Shown: piece after piece, positions 44,997 to 53,074 of the stretch
Position numbering within the stretch: the stretch's first letter is position 1
How the letters are laid out: each line of letters begins with the position of its first letter
DNA from: Cupriavidus pinatubonensis
Lineage (GTDB): Bacteria > Pseudomonadota > Gammaproteobacteria > Burkholderiales > Burkholderiaceae
Assembly: GCF_019602855.1 (NCBI RefSeq)
Contig: NZ_CP080766.1
Location: 2,294,001 to 2,358,000 of the forward strand
Reading direction: 5' to 3'
Length of the DNA stretch: 64,000 nt
Translations under genes and position numbers: made by a program
Notes under the pieces: model-generated
Databases searched by the model: none
What the model was told of the DNA's origin: nothing
The model's input: only the letters and a program-made list of their open reading frames with translations

Positions 44997-45025
44997 CAAA
45001 AAAGAAGCGCGGTCATACCGCGCTT
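44997..45025 (-). terminator. Terminator-like hairpin, minus strand
   Basis: Perfect 9-base arms AAGCGCGGT (45005-45013) and ACCGCGCTT (45017-45025) around CAT. On the minus strand a T-rich tract follows. No annotated minus-strand gene lies upstream, so it may end an unrecognised short transcript or attenuate the operon. Confidence 0.5.
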
Positions 45026-45469
45026 TCAACGGCCTTGAACAGAAACGGGGAGCGTTCTGCAGGGGTGGCCTTACTGGCAAGATAAGCCCGCTACGGGCTG
45101 AAGACAATTGAAACAATCTAAGGTCCGAATTAAGTGGCTTCTACGTAATCGTTTCGTCGCGTTGCGAGGTGGCTGAGTACACCTGTCGCCACGCCGGTAT
45201 CTGCAACGGGCAACCGAACAGGCCGGCTGATATGTCGCGCGCCACCGGTGCAGTCAGGGCCTGGCAAATCAGACGCGGCCGCTCACGCCGGAAGAGCAGG
45301 CGCGCCTTGGCGGCGTGCTGCGGGATGAAACGACACCGAAAATATGGCGACAAGCCAGAGCCTGTTGGCTTCCATTCATAGAAGCGCAAAGCCGGTATCC
45401 CCTCACGCCGCTGCGGCCGGGGGGATAATGGCGACCTTTTATCCCAGCCAGCCAATGAAAGCAGGTGTC

Positions 45470-46414
45470 ATGCAAAGCACGCGTAAGGCCACGTTGATCG
45501 GACTCATTGCGATCCTGTTGTGGAGTTCCATCGTCGGCCTGATCCGCGGCGTCAGTGAAAGCCTCGGCGCGACCGGTGGCGCCGCCATGATGTACTCGGT
45601 TGCCTCCGTCCTGCTTATGCTGACGGTTGGCTTCGTGCGTCTGCGCCAATTTCCGCGGCGCTATCTGGTCTGGGGCAGCATCCTGTTCGTCTCCTACGAA
45701 CTGTGCCTGTCGCTGTCCATCGGCTATTCGCACAGCGGCAGGCAGGCGATCGAGGTGGGGATGGTCAATTACCTCTGGCCGTCTTTCACCATGTTGTGCG
45801 CCATCGCCTTCAACAAGCAGAAGGCGAACGTTCTGATCGTGCCGGGCTTCCTGATTGCGATCCTGGGTATCTGCCTGGTGCTGGGCGGCGAGCAGGGGCT
45901 GGATGTTGCAGGCATGGTGGCCAATGTCAGGGACAACCCGCTCAGCTACGGCCTCGCTTTAGCGGGCGCGCTGATCTGGGCGGCCTATTGCACCGTGACG
46001 AACAGGATTGCCGGCGGCAAGAACGGCGTCACGCTGTTCTTCATGTTCACCGCAATGGCGCTGTGGATCAAGTACTTCACCGGCGACCATGCGCCGATGG
46101 CGTTCACATACCACGCCGTCATCTACCTGGCACTGGCAGCGTCGGCGATGGGCTTCGGCTATGCGGCGTGGAACGTGGGCATCCTGCACGGCAACGTAAC
46201 GGTGCTTGCGGGTGCGTCGTATTTCATCCCTGTGATTTCAGCCGCACTGGCTGGCTTGCTCTTGCATATACCGCTTTCGCTGGCGTTCTGGAAAGGCGCG
46301 TCACTGGTATGCGCGGGGTCCGTGCTGTGCTGGCTGGCGACGCGCGCACCGCGGCGCAAGGTGGCTGCAACGCCCGACCGTGCTCCGGTCCGCGACCGTG
46401 TCTGGAAGCAATGA
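45470..46414 (+). CDS. yddG: Aromatic amino acid exporter, YddG type
   Basis: A 314-residue DMT-superfamily inner-membrane transporter with ten helices. It is very like E. coli YddG: KATLIGLIAILLWSSIVGLIRGVSE at the start, AIEVGMVNYLWPSFTMLCAI in the middle and AAWNVGILHGNVTVLAGASYF near the end. YddG exports aromatic amino acids and paraquat-like compounds. The start at 45470 (MQSTRK) follows AGCAGGTG and agrees with the family start; upstream in-frame Met codons are less likely. It is monocistronic. Confidence 0.9.
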   Translation: MQSTRKATLIGLIAILLWSSIVGLIRGVSESLGATGGAAMMYSVASVLLMLTVGFVRLRQFPRRYLVWGSILFVSYELCLSLSIGYSHSGRQAIEVGMVNYLWPSFTMLCAIAFNKQKANVLIVPGFLIAILGICLVLGGEQGLDVAGMVANVRDNPLSYGLALAGALIWAAYCTVTNRIAGGKNGVTLFFMFTAMALWIKYFTGDHAPMAFTYHAVIYLALAASAMGFGYAAWNVGILHGNVTVLAGASYFIPVISAALAGLLLHIPLSLAFWKGASLVCAGSVLCWLATRAPRRKVAATPDRAPVRDRVWKQ

Positions 46415-46545
46415 GCTTTCGGCGGGTAATTTCAGGTCATCTGTCTTCCATGAAGTAGTCATTGCCTTGCGGCAGACGTGTCGTGCCCCAATTCCGATGC
46501 ATTGCCCCATACTCCCCGGATACGCGGCAAAGGAGCAATGACTGC

Positions 46546-47265
46546 ATGACCGAGTCCGATTCCACCACCGCTGCACCTGCCATCGGTCAGCATACGGACT
46601 ACGGCAGTGCCGATCCGATCTGGGCGGCGCCCGGCGATCCGGAGGCGGCCGTATCGGCTGTCGTACCCGATGCGCCGTGGCGGAGCCTGACACTGCGCGG
46701 TGTCACGTGGCGCTACCCGGACGATGCGCGTGGTGGATTGCAGCGCGTCGGTGTCGGCCGGCTCGCCGAAGGTGAGGTTCTCCTCCACGCTGGCCTCGAA
46801 CACCTCGGCCTCCTGCGGAATCAATGTGGCCAGCGAGCGCAATTCGGCCCAGTCTTGCGCCGCGCCGTCACGCCGAAGTTCGTCCTGCTGTGGATGATAG
46901 AGACCAGCAAGCGCACGCAGCAGCGTGCTCTTGCCACCGCCGCTCGGGCCGATAAGCGCGACGCGCGCTCCGCGCTGCAGCAGGAGGTCGATGCCATGCG
47001 TACCTCCTCGCGCGGACCAGCGTCGACCACGCGGCCTGCCTCCACTAGACGATGGTGTCAAGCCGGGGGAGCAGGCTTGGCCGATGCTTTCCGGTGGCCA
47101 GCGGCAGCGGCTTGCGCTGGCCCGCGGTGCACTGGCGGCGCGGGGAAGCTCGCTGCTGCTGCTCGACGAACCGACCAGCGCGCTAGACCCGCAGGCCGAA
47201 GGCCGCGTGTTCGATCGCATGTTTGCGGCGTTTCCGTCAGCGTGCATCGTCGCCTCGGTGCACTT
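46546..47265 (+). pseudogene. Scrambled ABC-transporter ATPase pseudogene
   Basis: Pieces of one ABC nucleotide-binding domain lie on both strands in the wrong order. On plus, 46546-46735 gives a linker and the first strand ([15 protein letters not shown]), starting after AAAGGAG. On minus, 46738-47004 gives Walker A (GPSGGGKST, 46924-46950) through [15 protein letters not shown]. On minus, about 47001-47087 gives the domain's C-terminal end ([13 protein letters not shown], frameshift, [15 protein letters not shown]). On plus, about 47082-47265 gives the signature LSGGQ (47087-47101), Walker B LLLLDEP and ASVH. Membrane domains are missing. No single reading frame can make an ATPase. Confidence 0.8.
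46738..47087 (-). other. Inverted core of the scrambled ABC gene
   Basis: This part of the pseudogene reads on the minus strand while both flanks read on the plus strand. It joins the C-terminal end of the ATPase directly to its Walker A half, an order that does not occur in an intact gene. Confidence 0.75.
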
Positions 47266-47512
47266 GGCAGGCGGACGCATTGATCGCGATGCGAACGTCG
47301 TCTTTTGTCGGCCGGTATTGTCGACACCATCGTCCGAAGAATCGCATTGCCTGTGCGGATTCCCGCATCGTCGACTCGGTTGGGTGATGACAACCTTGCC
47401 GGCGGAGGCGCATAGTTTTCCGAATTCCTGGTATTCCAGTTCCCGGAATGTCGCCCACGGACTACTATGGGGCAAGTATTGAAGAGCGAAAGTCCACAAC
47501 GTAGTCATCAAA

Positions 47513-47956
47513 ATGATAAGAGACGTTCGACTCCGTGCAGCTTCAGGTGATGATACGGAAGGCATTGCACAAGTACTGCAGGCTTGCGGCCTGACGCTTG
47601 CCGAGGCAAGCGATGTGGGGCGGCTCTACCATGTGGCGGAGTTCGAGAGACGGATCGTCGGCTGTGCCTATGGTGAACAATACGGCCTTACCTTTGCCAT
47701 CCATACGGTCGCGGTGTTATCGGAATTTCGTGGCCGCTGGCTGGGCACCTATATCGTCAGTGCGCTTCTGATGAGAGCCCGCGCCGGCGGCTGCCGCAAT
47801 GCGACGGTGCTGACGAACGAGCATCCGGGCTTCTTCGCCCGCCATGGCTTTACCTTGACCTCGATAGACTGCCTTGTGCGTGAGACGCAGTTGTCGTTGA
47901 ATCTGTTGCGCAGTTTTGGCGCCCGGACGCATTTCATGGCGCGCCAGTTGAACTGA
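47513..47956 (+). CDS. GNAT-family N-acetyltransferase
   Basis: A 147-residue single-domain GNAT protein. The acetyl-CoA-binding segment reads [28 protein letters not shown], where the usual Q/RxxGxG/A is kept in weaker form (RGRWLG), and [11 protein letters not shown] gives the typical C-terminal strand. The ATG at 47513 has a weak ribosome site. Upstream is the ABC pseudogene. The acetylated substrate is unknown. Confidence 0.8.
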   Translation: MIRDVRLRAASGDDTEGIAQVLQACGLTLAEASDVGRLYHVAEFERRIVGCAYGEQYGLTFAIHTVAVLSEFRGRWLGTYIVSALLMRARAGGCRNATVLTNEHPGFFARHGFTLTSIDCLVRETQLSLNLLRSFGARTHFMARQLN

Positions 47957-48244
47957 GTGCGGATGCCGGGCATGCGGATCTGCGCCCCTTCGCGCACACC
48001 AATCGCCTGCTGATCCGCGGATTCAAAACTGAGAAATCGCGTGGAGGTTTCCTGATTTCAGGTTGAGTGAGCAGGATCGCCTGCCGGCACGCGATTCGCC
48101 TGCTGTCAGGCATTTCCTACGAGCGATTCAGTCCGTCCTGACGCCCGTTGTTGTCCCTTACCGAAGGCATCGGCGTTGCTGCGCATCTAGTCTTGAAATC
48201 AAGAGGTGCCGGCAGTTTATGCAGCGCCGCCAAGGGAGTGACAG

Positions 48245-48460
48245 ATGCGAAATACCGATAATTCGCTACACGCACTGGTCGAGAAGTGGTTGTCGCCAAG
48301 CGAGGCAAATCCCGCTCGGGTCGCCTGCTTCAGGCACCTGGCGAACCGCAAGGGTTGCCTGGTTCAGGTCGAATCGACGCATCCCACCCGGCGCTTGTCC
48401 ATTGCTTTCTTCCGCCACGGCGACGGCGCTTGGTACGTGTTTCCGCCAGTCGTTGGCTAG
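48245..48460 (+). CDS. Small conserved hypothetical protein, 71 aa
   Basis: A 71-residue soluble protein (NTDNSLHALVEKWLSPSE, VQVESTHPTRRLSIAFFRHG, DGAWYVFPPVV) that resembles short hypothetical proteins frequent in Burkholderiaceae. GGGAG lies eight bases upstream. No functional motif. The 290 bases before it hold no recognised gene. Confidence 0.6.
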   Translation: MRNTDNSLHALVEKWLSPSEANPARVACFRHLANRKGCLVQVESTHPTRRLSIAFFRHGDGAWYVFPPVVG

Positions 48461-48759
48461 CCTCCGAGCCAAGAAGAGATCGGCTGCCATCTTCTGGCCA
48501 TCAAAAGATGTGGCGAATCCCCACCACGGCGCCGATCTCGAATTCTTGCCACGCCAACGCGTCTCGTCCACGCCCTCGGCGTGGTACGGTCATCCAGTAT
48601 CAGAGCCACGGCATCGTCTTTTGAGTGCAGGGCGCCCGAGTCGGAGGCGCTTGATCGAACGCATTCGGGATTCCCCCTAGTCCGCTTTGACGAAGTAGGC
48701 GCCGCCTCCAGCCCCTAGCATCCGGTCACAAGCCTGAAGACAGGCGGACGGAGACGGCG
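48461..48759. other. Intergenic gap without recognised feature
   Basis: About 300 bases; a frame running through here (48063-48680) has no protein-like character. Nothing else seen. Confidence 0.4.
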
Positions 48760-48984
48760 ATGAAGCGTAGTCGGTGTTTAGCGGCTGTGGTGTTGCTCGG
48801 CCTTGGCGTGGCAGCCGGGGTGGCGTTGAGCCTGAAGATGGGCGCAACGGGAATTCCCGATGGTGACGATACGGTAGAGATCCGCTTCGCACCCGAGGCT
48901 GTGGTCGACTATTGCGATGACGTATGTGTGCGCGGGCGCGGCGCGGCTGCGCTGATCGTGTTCAGCCAGTGGCCGTCACCTTGA
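48760..48984 (+). CDS. Small membrane or exported protein, 74 aa
   Basis: A 74-residue protein with an N-terminal hydrophobic segment (RCLAAVVLLGLGVAAGVALSL, about 5-25) that may be an anchor or signal peptide, followed by an acidic domain with Cys52 and Cys56 in DYCDDVCVRG. GGAG lies eight bases before the ATG. No family recognised; the two close cysteines could form a disulfide in the periplasm. Confidence 0.5.
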   Translation: MKRSRCLAAVVLLGLGVAAGVALSLKMGATGIPDGDDTVEIRFAPEAVVDYCDDVCVRGRGAAALIVFSQWPSP

Positions 48985-49417
48985 TGATGCGTGCGCAGCG
49001 TGTGATACATGATTCGCCGGTGGCGCGCGCTTGCATCTGCCGGCGTTAAACCTTCGGCGGACGTCTCTTCACTACTTCATCCTCCTGGCTGCTGCCTGCA
49101 GTTTCTTCGGCAATCTCCCGGCCAGCAACGAACCCGCACGCAGCATTTCGCGCTTCTCGATACGGACGCCGCCAGGCGATCTAAGAGAAGCAGTGTCCGC
49201 TTTTCCGAAAGGCTCTGCGGAGGTCTATTCCGGTATGAGGCCGTGCATGTGGACACCAGCCGTCTGACTAATGGTTCGCGATCTGGTTCTGCGTAAGATC
49301 GGCGACGGACAAGAACAAAACTTGCAGAGCCAGACCAGACCCGCATGCATATTCGCGCTACGAAGTGTGTGGCCCGTGGGGGTTGTCACGCAAGACGGTC
49401 TCGTTTGAGGAGGCACC
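48985..49417. other. Intergenic gap without recognised feature
   Basis: About 430 bases. Several short frames overlap on both strands but none has a ribosome site with protein-like sequence. Nothing recognised. Confidence 0.4.
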
Positions 49418-49645
49418 ATGCCTTGGATTACGACATTCAACGCCGCGAGTGATGATGCGAAGGGCAACACCTCCGTATCCCCTGGTTTTACGGGGTTCAG
49501 TGCCGAACCCTTTCGGAAGGTCATCCTGTTTCGAATAGTGATCAACGGGCGAGGCATGTATTACGGATTCTTCTGTCATGCCTGCGATGCGATCGCGGAT
49601 GCGCTGGACCATGGCGCCAACAGCGTGGCGGTGGCGAGGGCCTAG
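49418..49645 (+). CDS. Hypothetical protein, 75 aa
   Basis: A 75-residue protein (MPWITTFNAASDDAKGNTSV, then RKVILFRIVINGRGMYYGFF, ACDAIADALDHGANSVAVA). An excellent ribosome site, GAGGAGG, lies six bases before the ATG. The pattern of strands and a C-terminal helix suggests a small globular alpha/beta protein. No family recognised. Confidence 0.55.
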   Translation: MPWITTFNAASDDAKGNTSVSPGFTGFSAEPFRKVILFRIVINGRGMYYGFFCHACDAIADALDHGANSVAVARA

Positions 49646-49698
49646 ACTGCGGGCACACACGTGATAGAGTCGGTCATCCTTCTCTATCGAGTCGCCCT

Positions 49699-50355
49699 AT
49701 GTCGCCGCCCGTTGATTGTGGATCCGTCGATTCGGCAAGCCATCGGCAGCACAATGAAGGCGCCGCCGATGCGGACAGCGTGACCACGCGGATTCCGGCG
49801 ATTGTTCCGGCGCAAACCGCACTGGTGGTCATGCACTATCAGACCGACATCCTGCAGTTGTTCCCGTCGGTCGCACCTGCGTTGCTGACCAATACACGCA
49901 AGCTGTGTGATGCTGCGCGGGCCGGGGGCGTGGGCGTCTATTTCGCCAAGATCCACTTCAGCCCGGGTTATCCGGAAATCAGTCCCTTGAACCGGAACGG
50001 GCAGGGTATCCGGCAACTGGGTCTGTTTGTCGACGACCAGATCTCGCCGGAACTCGGCCGGCAGGCGTCCGAACCGCTGATCATCGCGCATCGGGCCAGC
50101 GTGTTCTTTGGTACCGACCTGCAGGTCCGGCTTTCCGCGCAGGGGATCGACACGCTGCTGATGGCGGGCATTGCGTCGACTGGCGTGGTGCTGTCTTCGG
50201 TGGCGTACGCGAGTGACGCGGATTTTCGGCTGTTCACGGTAAAGGACTGTTGCTACGACCCCGATCCGGTCGTCCACGAACATCTTTTTTCAACAGCGTT
50301 TGATTCGCGCACAACCGTGCTCTCGCTCGCAGATGCCTTGTCACTGCTTGCCTGA
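49699..50355 (+). CDS. Isochorismatase-like protein lacking catalytic residues
   Basis: A 218-residue member of the isochorismatase/cysteine hydrolase superfamily by overall pattern (TALVVMHYQTDIL, GGVGVYFAKIHF, TLLMAGIASTGVVLSS). The usual catalytic Cys position in GxxTxxC is Val163, and the Asp of the LLVIDMQND motif aligns with His46, so the standard Asp-Lys-Cys triad is absent. A subgroup with these changes exists, but its activity is unknown. The leading ~28 residues are not family-like; translation might start later. No clear operon partner. Confidence 0.78.
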   Translation: MSPPVDCGSVDSASHRQHNEGAADADSVTTRIPAIVPAQTALVVMHYQTDILQLFPSVAPALLTNTRKLCDAARAGGVGVYFAKIHFSPGYPEISPLNRNGQGIRQLGLFVDDQISPELGRQASEPLIIAHRASVFFGTDLQVRLSAQGIDTLLMAGIASTGVVLSSVAYASDADFRLFTVKDCCYDPDPVVHEHLFSTAFDSRTTVLSLADALSLLA

Positions 50356-50422
50356 CGGCGGCGGGGAATTCGCCTACGCAGCGTAGGGCGCGTTGCCAGA
50401 CGGTTTCAGTCCGGTGGAACCC

Positions 50423-51151
50423 TCAGTCGTGCACGAAACTGGCCGATTGATAGACCGTTTCGCACCACGCCGGACTGGCGCCCAGCAACCGCGACAGCTT
50501 CGCCGCGGCGACGAGCTGCACGCGCGTGATTTCCGAGCGGTCCGCCGCTTCCAGGCGTGACGCCGGCCCGGACAGCGTGAGCGCGGCCACGAATTTGTCA
50601 CCGGCACCGAACAAGGGCGTAGCGAACGCCGCCGTGTATACGTCCCGGACGCCGGACGTGAACCAGGGCAACGGATCATCGCGCTTCGCGGACGCTTCTT
50701 CCTTGCCCCAGTACTTCAGGACGGAGCCGATTGCCGTATCGTCGAGCGGCAATATCGTGCCCGGCAAGCGCGTTTCGCGCAGGCCTTCGCTGGGCTCGGC
50801 GCGATACAGGCACATGCGCTGCTCGTCGCCATGGAGCACGTAGTAGGACGCGCTTTCGCGCGTGGCCAGCGCAAGTTCCTGCAGGACGGGCTCGATGACC
50901 GAGCCGAGCTGGAACGACGACTCGTATAGCTTTCCCAGATAGAGCAGGCGCGGCCCCAGCGCGTACCGGCCGTCGGCCGTGCGCACCACGTAGCTCATTC
51001 GCTCCAGCGAATTCAACAGGCGGAAGACCGTGGTCTTGTGCATGCCCGAGGCTGCGGCGAGTTGCGCAAGCGACTGGATTTCGGCCCCGAGCCGAAAGCA
51101 GTCCAGCAAGCCGAGCGCCTTCTCGACTGCAGCGACACCGTGATTACTCAT
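50423..51151 (-). CDS. IclR-family regulator of catabolic cluster
   Basis: A 242-residue IclR regulator: winged helix (SLAQLAAASGMHKTTVFRLLNSLERMSYV, about 27-55) and effector domain (LGSVIEPVLQELALATRESASYYVL to the end). The start at 51151 follows CCAGGAATGG; upstream frame is not supported. It is divergent from the RraA-type aldolase operon and two TTGTAC-type palindromes lie between, so it most likely controls that operon and itself. The effector is presumably a pathway intermediate. Confidence 0.92.
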   Translation of the reverse strand: MSNHGVAAVEKALGLLDCFRLGAEIQSLAQLAAASGMHKTTVFRLLNSLERMSYVVRTADGRYALGPRLLYLGKLYESSFQLGSVIEPVLQELALATRESASYYVLHGDEQRMCLYRAEPSEGLRETRLPGTILPLDDTAIGSVLKYWGKEEASAKRDDPLPWFTSGVRDVYTAAFATPLFGAGDKFVAALTLSGPASRLEAADRSEITRVQLVAAAKLSRLLGASPAWCETVYQSASFVHD

Positions 51152-51179
51152 CGATCCATTCCTGGCTATGGTGTGAGCA

Positions 51180-51194
51180 TTGTACATAGTACAA
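51180..51194. promoter_or_regulatory. IclR operator candidate 1
   Basis: TTGTAC-ATA-GTACAA, a perfect palindrome about 30 bases before the IclR start codon, suited to autorepression. Confidence 0.7.
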
Positions 51195-51278
51195 CGGTGT
51201 TTTGACACGTACAGGGGTAAACGAGAAGTGGAACATCCGGGCGGACATACTATAGTTCCCACACGTTTATGAAACGAT

Positions 51279-51295
51279 GTTGTACAGGGTACAAC
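51279..51295. promoter_or_regulatory. IclR operator candidate 2
   Basis: GTTGTAC-AGG-GTACAAC, the same motif with longer arms, 100 bases (centre to centre) from the first and 67 bases before the RraA-type gene start. Confidence 0.7.
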
Positions 51296-51361
51296 GACCA
51301 AATTGAGATAGATGTTGGTGAGCACCTCCGTCGTCACAGAGTTCTATACCTGGAGTAGTAC

Positions 51362-52060
51362 ATGAGCACTCAAGCCAAAGCATCCCCCGCCATTCGTCGC
51401 GATTTCGAGCGTGTCTCTCCCGAGCTGGTTGAGCGCGCCTCCAGGTTCCAGGCCGCCATCCTGGCCGACGTCGTTGGCCGTCGCGGCACGCTGAACGGGC
51501 GCGTGCAAGGCTTGTCGCCTTCGATGAAGGTCGCCGGCCCCGCGCTGACTGTGGAGGTCCGCCCTGGCGACAACCTCATGTTCCACGTCGCACTGGCCAT
51601 CGCCAAGCCGGGCGACGTCATCGTGATCGATGCCAAGGGCGACCAGACCGCCGCCATGTGTGGCGAGATCATGGCAACCCAGGCTCAGGCTTCGGGCATT
51701 GCCGGCTTCGTCGTCGACGCCGCGGTGCGGGATTCGCGCGAGCTGGCCAACGGCAGTTTCCCGATCTTCGCTGCCGGCACCAATCCGTGCGGACCGACCA
51801 AGGCGCTCGGCGGCCTCGTCAATTGGCCGGCATCCGTGGCTGGCGTCGCCGTCAATCCTGGCGACCTGGTCGTGGGTGACGCCGATGGCGTGGTCGTGAT
51901 CCCCCGCGAAGATGTGCCGGCGATCCTTGAACTGGCCCAGAAGAAGCTCGATTCGGAAACCCAGCGCATCGCCGCCATCAAGGCCGGCGACCTCCGCCCT
52001 GGCTGGCTGGAAGGCGAACTGCGCAAGGCCGGCGTGCTGGCCGAAGGGGAAGTGCTGTGA
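51362..52060 (+). CDS. RraA-type aldolase family protein
   Basis: A 232-residue member of the RraA / 4-hydroxy-4-methyl-2-oxoglutarate aldolase family. Typical sequence: AAILADVVGRRGTLNGRVQGL, MAT-type loop, GFVVDAAVRDSRELANGSFPIF with the Asp and Arg used for metal and carboxylate binding, and VVGDADGVVVIPRE. In a catabolic operon it is more likely an aldolase that splits a hydroxy-oxoacid to pyruvate than an RNase E regulator. First gene of the cluster; its stop overlaps the next GTG start. Confidence 0.88.
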   Translation: MSTQAKASPAIRRDFERVSPELVERASRFQAAILADVVGRRGTLNGRVQGLSPSMKVAGPALTVEVRPGDNLMFHVALAIAKPGDVIVIDAKGDQTAAMCGEIMATQAQASGIAGFVVDAAVRDSRELANGSFPIFAAGTNPCGPTKALGGLVNWPASVAGVAVNPGDLVVGDADGVVVIPREDVPAILELAQKKLDSETQRIAAIKAGDLRPGWLEGELRKAGVLAEGEVL

Positions 52061-52998
52061 GCGAAGCCAGGAAACCCGTTCTGCTCGTCACGGGGAATGA
52101 CCTGGCGCCGCAGGCGCTGGCGTTGCTCAACGACTTTGAAGTCTGCTTCGCGGGCAAGCAGTGCAGCGAAGAGACGGTGGTAGCCCTGGCGAAGGAAAAG
52201 GATCCCGTTGCCATCATCGTGCGGTACGGCAAGATCGGCGCCGCCGTCATGGACGCCGCGCCGTCTCTCAAGGTGATCTCCAAGCACGGCAGCGGCATCG
52301 ACGTGATTGACCAGAATGCCGCGGCGGCTCGCGGCATTGCCGTGAAGGCTGCCGTCGGCGCCAACGCCGCCGCGGTGGCTGAGCACGCGTGGGCCCTGAT
52401 TCTCGCGTGCGCAAAGGCAGTGCCCCATCTCAACGAGCGGATGCGCGCAAGTCATTGGGACAAGGCCGTCCACAAGTCCATCGAGCTGGAGGGGCGTACG
52501 CTCGGCATTGTCGGGCTCGGAGAGATCGGCCGTCGCGCAGCGGCCGTGGGCATCGCGATGGGCATGCGGGTCATCGCATTCGATCCGTTCGCCAAGACCG
52601 CGCCGCAAGGCGTCACGCTGGCCGAACTGCCGCGGATCTTCTCGGAGTCGGACGTCGTATCGCTCCACTGCCCGCTGACCGACGAAAACCGCGGGATGCT
52701 GAACCGGGAAACGCTGGCCACGTTCAAGGACGGTGCGATCCTTGTCAACACCGCGCGCGGCGGCCTGATCGACGAACCCGCGCTGGTCGAAGCCCTGAAC
52801 AGCGGCAAGCTGTACGCCGCGGGGCTGGACAGCTTCGCCGTGGAACCGATGCCCGTGCCGCATCCGTTCCAAAGCGTGCCGAACCTGATCCTTTCGCCGC
52901 ATATCGGCGGGGTGAGCGATGCCGCATACGTGAACATGGGCGTGGGCGCGGCGAAAAATGTACTTGCCGTGCTGGAAGCCGGCGTCGTGCCGGCCTGA
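52057..52998 (+). CDS. D-isomer-specific 2-hydroxyacid dehydrogenase
   Basis: A 313-residue NAD-dependent dehydrogenase. Rossmann motif LGIVGLGEIGRRAAAVGIAMG; catalytic Arg in VNTARGGLIDE, Glu in DSFAVEPMP and His in LSPHIGGVSDAA. It reduces a 2-oxoacid or oxidises a D-2-hydroxyacid. The start is a GTG that overlaps the aldolase stop (GTGA), so translation is coupled, and a Bug gene follows. It is a different paralogue from the one at 28659. Confidence 0.9.
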   Translation: MSEARKPVLLVTGNDLAPQALALLNDFEVCFAGKQCSEETVVALAKEKDPVAIIVRYGKIGAAVMDAAPSLKVISKHGSGIDVIDQNAAAARGIAVKAAVGANAAAVAEHAWALILACAKAVPHLNERMRASHWDKAVHKSIELEGRTLGIVGLGEIGRRAAAVGIAMGMRVIAFDPFAKTAPQGVTLAELPRIFSESDVVSLHCPLTDENRGMLNRETLATFKDGAILVNTARGGLIDEPALVEALNSGKLYAAGLDSFAVEPMPVPHPFQSVPNLILSPHIGGVSDAAYVNMGVGAAKNVLAVLEAGVVPA

Positions 52999-53074
52999 AT
53001 ACCCCCGCCCGGTAGCAGGCCACAAACAACGATGCCGCAGGACCCCTCAGGGGCCTCGCGGCAAGGAGACAAAG

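Larger units (their letters stand above)
44851..45469. other. Intergenic region between Bug operon and yddG
   Basis: About 620 bases between divergent genes. It holds a 33-base inverted repeat and a terminator-like hairpin (both listed). A TATCCCC/GGGGATA pair at 45396-45427 may form a stem in the yddG leader. Short frames here are unconvincing. Confidence 0.5.

Noticed and set aside
45141..45455. Minus-strand frame of 104 codons before yddG
   Set aside because: No ribosome site, no protein-like pattern, and it overlaps the likely yddG leader.
46727..47033. A single simple inversion between 8-base inverted repeats CGCGTGGT and ACCACGCG
   Set aside because: Turning the segment back joins the N-terminal and Walker A parts in frame, but the right-hand repeat lies within the C-terminal piece, which would then sit in the wrong place. 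One event does not restore the gene.
46459..47565. Minus-strand frame of 368 codons read as an intact ABC ATPase
   Set aside because: Only its middle (46738-47004) matches an ABC domain; it lacks LSGGQ and Walker B, which lie on the other strand.
48063..48680. Plus-strand frame of 205 codons
   Set aside because: Composition is Arg/Ser/Pro/Cys-rich as in GC-rich non-coding frames, and it overlaps a more convincing 71-codon gene in another frame.
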